Source: an uncultured Eggerthellaceae bacterium
Lineage (GTDB): Bacteria; Actinomycetota; Coriobacteriia; Coriobacteriales; Eggerthellaceae
NCBI GenBank assembly: GCA_947566075.1
Contig: CANOIM010000006.1
Coordinates: forward strand, 62,001 to 126,000
Length of the DNA stretch: 64,000 nt
Reading direction: 5' to 3'
Shown piece after piece: positions 60,122-64,000 of the stretch. Position numbers and translations under genes: made by a program. Under the pieces are notes generated by a model. The model was not told the origin of the DNA. It saw nothing but the letters and a program-made list of their open reading frames with translations, and made no database searches. Position 1 is the stretch's first letter, and each line of letters begins with the position of its first letter.

Positions 60122-61129
60122 ATGGCACCGAACCGCAAACCTCGCATCCTCTATGTGGCGAAGATCCTCTTCCAGGAGACGGACCCGGATCACGGGCTCT
60201 CCCTGCCCCAGATCCAGGAGCGCCTGGAAGGGTACGGGGTGGCTTCGGAACGGAAGGCCCTCTATCGTGATCTGGAGCATTTGCGCACCTTCGGGCTGGA
60301 TATCCAAAGGCTCCCTACGCGCCCGGTGAGCTACGCTCTGGCGAAGCGGTCATTCACCCCTGGGCAGATGGCGCTCCTGCTTGATGCCGTGCGCACCTCG
60401 CGCACCCTGACGGAGGCAAATGCCCAGGACCTGACCGAGAAGCTGCACCAGCTGCAATCCATCCACCAAGCGGATGCCTCCCGGGCTCAAGTGCACGTCT
60501 CAGGCCGGGTGGGCACCCAGAACGCCGCCGTGCTGGATACGCTCTCCGTTATCCGCCAAGCTTTGGCGGAGAAGAGGGATATCTCCTTCGAATACCTGCG
60601 CTATGACTGCAAGTTGGATCTGGTGAAGGTGGCAGCCGAAGATGGTCAGGAGCGCCTGAAGACCCCGCTCTTCCTCCTCTATGCCGATGACAAGTACTAT
60701 CTGCTCACCTTCGATGAGTATGCCCCGGATCACATCCGGAGCTATCGCGTGGACCGCATGGCGAACGTCATGATCCGGGATGAGTCTGATGCTACCCATA
60801 AGCCGGATGCCGCTTTCGATATCAGCCGCTACGAACGTGAGCGCCTGGGGATGTACAACCTGAAACCGGTGCCCATCAAACTGTTCGTACCCAAAGAGCT
60901 GATCGGCCAGATGGTGGACATCTTCGGGCTAGAGGGAACCTCTTCGGTGCCCACGGGCCCCACAGAAGAGGCGGCCTTCGTGCATGTGACCGCTTCTCCC
61001 AGCCCCGTGCTCTTCAGCCAGATAGCCCAGTTCGGAGGGAAGGTGCGCATCCTCAGCCCCCAGCGCGTGGTGGATGCCTATGAAGCGCACCTGGAAGCCT
61101 GCCTGAGCGAAGGGACAACGGGGACGTAG
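60122..61129 (+). CDS. WYL-domain transcriptional regulator
   Basis: 335 residues. An N-terminal winged helix (RILYVAKILFQETDPDHGLS, ASERKALYRDLEHLR) is followed by a WYL domain (about 130-230) containing LLYADDKYYLLTFDEYA and SYRVDRMANVMI, and a WCX-like C-terminal domain. WYL proteins sense nucleotides, DNA ends or other ligands; the target is unknown. AAGGAG precedes the ATG. The last residues EGTTGT and the stop are encoded inside the inverted repeat at 61107. Confidence 0.9.
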   Translation: MAPNRKPRILYVAKILFQETDPDHGLSLPQIQERLEGYGVASERKALYRDLEHLRTFGLDIQRLPTRPVSYALAKRSFTPGQMALLLDAVRTSRTLTEANAQDLTEKLHQLQSIHQADASRAQVHVSGRVGTQNAAVLDTLSVIRQALAEKRDISFEYLRYDCKLDLVKVAAEDGQERLKTPLFLLYADDKYYLLTFDEYAPDHIRSYRVDRMANVMIRDESDATHKPDAAFDISRYERERLGMYNLKPVPIKLFVPKELIGQMVDIFGLEGTSSVPTGPTEEAAFVHVTASPSPVLFSQIAQFGGKVRILSPQRVVDAYEAHLEACLSEGTTGT

Positions 61130-61219
61130 GCCATTGTCCCCGTTTCCGATGGTGGTACTTGAGTAGTGAGCCTTTTGAGACAACGGGGACAATGGCCTAC
61201 GTCCCCGTTGTCCCTTCGC
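61107..61219. repeat. 38-bp-arm perfect inverted repeat (BIME/REP-like)
   Basis: Left arm 61107-61144 and right arm 61182-61219 are exact reverse complements around a 37-base centre. Each arm is itself a hairpin, with AACGGGGAC pairing with GTCCCCGTT. It lies between converging genes and carries the WYL stop codon; it likely also ends transcription on both sides. Confidence 0.92.
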
Positions 61220-61223
61220 CGGG

Positions 61224-64000
61224 CTATTCGCTGCGGAGAGCTTCTACCGGGTCTTTCCGGCTGGCGCTTGATGCCGGGATGAGGCCCGCGATGAACGACA
61301 GGAACACGCTGATGAGGACCAGGATGAGCCCGGCCATCCAGGGCAGGCTGGCCACATTCGGCACGTCGAAGAGCGCATAGACGATAGCGCTGGCAGGAAT
61401 GCAACAGAGCGCCGTGATACCCACGCCCAACACGCCGGATATCAACCCCTCGATCACCGTTTCCGCGTTGAAGATCTGAGAGATGTTCCCCTTGCTGGCC
61501 CCGATGGCCCGCAGGATGCCTATCTCCTTCTTGCGCTCAAGCACGCTGATGTAGGTGATGACGCCGATCATGATAGAGCTCACGATGAGGCTGATGGACA
61601 CGAAGGCGATCAGCACGTAAGAGATCATATCTATGATGGTGGTGACCGAGCTCATGAGCGCGCCTACGATATCCGTATAGGTGATGGCCTTGGATTCCTG
61701 ACCCGTGGAGTTCATCTCATCGTTATAGGCATCCAGGATATCTATGATCCCCTGCTTGGCCTCGAAATCCTTGGCGAAGATATCTATCTCGTAGGGCTTC
61801 TCTAGCTGAGCGTAGTCCAGCTTAGCCAGGTTGTTATCGAAGGAGGCCTCTTCAGGAGCCATCATGGACATGATGAGCTCAGTCAGCTCATCCTCGGTCA
61901 TGTCGAACCGGAATGCGTTCTTGAAGGCCTCTTCATCGATGGACATAGCGCTGGACATGCTGGATGCCAGGTTGCCCATGGTCTTCGTGAGGGCAGCCGT
62001 GATGGCTTGCTGCATCTGAGCGGAGAGCGCGGTCATGGTCTGGGTCATGTAATCCGTCATGGCTGCCGTGACGGCAGTCATCAACTGCTCCTCCATGCCC
62101 GATGTGTCGAAGGTGAACAGCTGCGGCATATATGCCTGAATAGTGGGTTGAGCAGCAGTATTGAGGAATTCTTGGACTGAAGCCGATGCCCCGCCATGAC
62201 CGGGGGCCCAAGCAGCGAACTCCCTCATGAGCTTCTGAGCCATTTCAGCAGCTTTCTCGGTATTCAGAGAAGGCTGCATCCCAGAAGGGTCGATCGCCCC
62301 TGACAGCGCACTGGGATCGAACGGCGGCAGACTGGACGCATCGAAGTTGATGTCAAGCCCGGATAGATCCAGGTTCATCTTGCTCTCGTCGAAGGTGAAC
62401 GCAGCGCTTAGGGCATCCGTGTCTATGGTGAAGAGGTTCTCCATGCCGAAGTCCTCTTCGCTCTGGCCGTCCTCAGCCTCTTCGGCGAAGGTCTTGCCAT
62501 TGAACACATCCACCGAAGGCTCAGCCAGCTGATCCTTCACGATTTGAGTCTGACCAGCCTGTTGGATCAGGTGATCCGTCAGCTCCGGCGTGTAGTAGAT
62601 GCCGCTGTTCATCATGGTGGAATTGCCGTCATCCTTCGGCTGCACGATGCCAGATATCACCAGGTCCTCGCTGCCCGCGATGATGCCCTTCATGTACTCC
62701 TCATCCCCGGATTTATCCACCCAAACGCCGAACTCCTCGTCATACTGGTAGAAATCCGCCGAGCACACGAGCTTGAGCTTCAGATCGAGGAAGTCCTGAT
62801 AGGTGAACTCTTTCCCATCGTTCACCTCGGTTTCGAATTCCTCCTCGTTCACGAAGGCGCGCACCATCTCATCCATGACCGCGCGGTCCCGCAGTCCCAG
62901 GATGTACAGGAGGAAATCGCTCACGGATCCGTTATGGGTCAGCACGAGCACGCATTCGTTGGGCTTCTCCGGCCAGTGGCCCGCCTTCACATCGTAGCCA
63001 TCTTTCGCCATATCAATGGTGCCCATCATCTGGGCGAACATATCCGTGCTCATCATCTGGGACATGATGCCGCTTGAGGACATGCCGGACCCGATGCCCA
63101 TGGATGCGAAGGTGGTGTCAGGGTTCACCTGCTGCACGCCATTTTCCGTGTCCGCCAGGAAGACGTTAGCTATCACGTTGTACTTGTATTCCACGTCATT
63201 GGCGTATTGTTCGATGCCGCTGTTACCGCTGTCCAGGTATTCCTTGAGCGACGCCAGATCATTGGAGCCCACGCTGTCGAACATGCGGCCCATGATGGCG
63301 GCTTCATGGACCACCGTTTCATTGCCCTGGTCCTCCGCCGAAGCAGCCTCTTCATCACCGGAAGAGCCACCCATGCCCATGGTAGATACCATCATGGAGG
63401 TCATGTCGAAGCCGGTGGAGGTGATCTGCAGCGGGTAGGAGGAGAGCGTCTCCTCCTCAACGCTGGCAATATAGTTATTGACGCCGTTGGCCAGCGCCAG
63501 GATAGCCGCGATACCAATGATGCCGATGGACCCCGCGAAGGCCGTCATGATAGTGCGGCCCTTCTTGGTCATCAGGTTGTTGAAGCTCAAAGAGAGCGCC
63601 GTCAAGAAGCTCATGGAGGTCTTGCGGACCTTCTTGGCTGACACCTTCGCCAGATCCGCCGCCGTGGGCACGTAGGGATCCGAATCATCCAAGATGTGAC
63701 CATCGGCCAGATTCACGATGCGCGTAGCATAGGCGTCAGCCAGTTCGGGGTTATGGGTGACCATGATGACCAAGCGGTCGTTGGCTATCTCACACAACAG
63801 GTCCATGATCTGGAGGGATGTCTTGGAATCCAACGCACCGGTGGGCTCGTCCGCCAGCAGTATCTCCGGATCATTCACCAAAGCCCGGGCAATGGCCACC
63901 CGTTGCATCTGACCACCGGACAGCTGGTTCGGGCGCTTCTTGAGATGTTCCCCCAGACCCACGCGCTCAAGGGCTTCCGTAGCGCGCTTCGTGCGCTCCT
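61224..64000 (-). CDS. MacB-like ABC transporter, fused ATPase and FtsX-type permease (N-terminus beyond window)
   Basis: The frame continues past base 64000, so the Walker A region is missing. The visible ATPase part has QLSGGQMQRVAIARALV (signature), ILLADEPTGALDS (Walker B) and MVTHNPELADAYA. A first membrane helix (IMTAFAGSIGIIGIAAILALA) follows near visible residue 145, then a very large extracytoplasmic domain of about 490 residues, then three C-terminal helices with the FtsX-like KEIGILRAIGASKGNISQIF. Such transporters handle peptides, lipoproteins or drugs from the outer face. Over 900 residues are seen. Confidence 0.93.
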   Translation of the reverse strand, partial: ERTKRATEALERVGLGEHLKKRPNQLSGGQMQRVAIARALVNDPEILLADEPTGALDSKTSLQIMDLLCEIANDRLVIMVTHNPELADAYATRIVNLADGHILDDSDPYVPTAADLAKVSAKKVRKTSMSFLTALSLSFNNLMTKKGRTIMTAFAGSIGIIGIAAILALANGVNNYIASVEEETLSSYPLQITSTGFDMTSMMVSTMGMGGSSGDEEAASAEDQGNETVVHEAAIMGRMFDSVGSNDLASLKEYLDSGNSGIEQYANDVEYKYNVIANVFLADTENGVQQVNPDTTFASMGIGSGMSSSGIMSQMMSTDMFAQMMGTIDMAKDGYDVKAGHWPEKPNECVLVLTHNGSVSDFLLYILGLRDRAVMDEMVRAFVNEEEFETEVNDGKEFTYQDFLDLKLKLVCSADFYQYDEEFGVWVDKSGDEEYMKGIIAGSEDLVISGIVQPKDDGNSTMMNSGIYYTPELTDHLIQQAGQTQIVKDQLAEPSVDVFNGKTFAEEAEDGQSEEDFGMENLFTIDTDALSAAFTFDESKMNLDLSGLDINFDASSLPPFDPSALSGAIDPSGMQPSLNTEKAAEMAQKLMREFAAWAPGHGGASASVQEFLNTAAQPTIQAYMPQLFTFDTSGMEEQLMTAVTAAMTDYMTQTMTALSAQMQQAITAALTKTMGNLASSMSSAMSIDEEAFKNAFRFDMTEDELTELIMSMMAPEEASFDNNLAKLDYAQLEKPYEIDIFAKDFEAKQGIIDILDAYNDEMNSTGQESKAITYTDIVGALMSSVTTIIDMISYVLIAFVSISLIVSSIMIGVITYISVLERKKEIGILRAIGASKGNISQIFNAETVIEGLISGVLGVGITALCCIPASAIVYALFDVPNVASLPWMAGLILVLISVFLSFIAGLIPASSASRKDPVEALRSE

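Overview
The window looks like a chromosomal segment of a high-GC Gram-positive anaerobe, most likely an actinobacterium of the class Coriobacteriia (Eggerthella/Slackia/Cryptobacterium type). This is inferred from the GC-rich codon use, a complete arginine deiminase operon, the tilS-hpt-ftsH gene order, and an NRAMP-like transporter whose motifs resemble the magnesium-type NRAMP proteins known from Eggerthella. No rRNA genes, prophage, transposase or CRISPR array were seen. Both ends cut through a gene: a cyclophilin at base 1 and a MacB-like ABC transporter at base 64000.

Layout. 1-12.3 kb: cyclophilin (partial), a TrmA/RlmD-type RNA methyltransferase, tRNA-Arg(CCG), about 0.7 kb of hairpin-rich non-coding DNA, a zinc-ribbon protein, a two-gene membrane operon with a flippase-like protein, an anchored surface protein, methionine aminopeptidase with a SEC-C motif, serine acetyltransferase, endonuclease IV, a DUF2130 protein and a Phd/MazF toxin-antitoxin pair. 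12.4-24.3 kb: UbiB-like kinase, MazG, an MFS exporter fused to CBS domains, an SDR enzyme, a split ThrE exporter, an SRAP protein, an acyl-CoA ligase with an XRE-cupin regulator, upp and a cysteine synthase. 24.3-26.1 kb: a probable junction with a crcB remnant, small repeats and an acquired DUF4143 ATPase.

26.1-33 kb holds the arginine deiminase locus on the minus strand, in the order antiporter, arginine deiminase, an atypical carbamoyltransferase, carbamate kinase and a PyrR-like phosphoribosyltransferase. It is divergent from a large regulator with a C-terminal ArsR-like helix-turn-helix, and the region between them carries a perfect 20-bp palindrome. Together these genes would import arginine, convert it to ornithine, ammonia and CO2, and make ATP. 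33-44.7 kb: a Fic protein, initiator tRNA, stress protein, amidohydrolase, shikimate kinase, DMT transporter, DUF2207 protein, tRNA-Ser(GCT) with a duplicated 3' end, VapBC, an acyltransferase-SGNH protein, ispE, tadA and tRNA-Ser(TGA).

45-64 kb: citrate synthase, tRNA-Arg(ACG), and a two-gene unit pairing an MgtE-type cytosolic sensor (PRC-barrel, MgtE N-domain, CBS pair) with an NRAMP-like transporter behind a potentially switching leader. This is the best candidate for an unusual system. Then come an Rrf2 regulator, an NhaC antiporter, and a long minus-strand housekeeping run (tilS, maf, hpt, ftsH, folP-folK fusion, birA, bioY). A WYL regulator and the ABC transporter close the window, separated by a 38-bp-arm inverted repeat. 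Assignments rest on motif recognition by eye; no database search was run.
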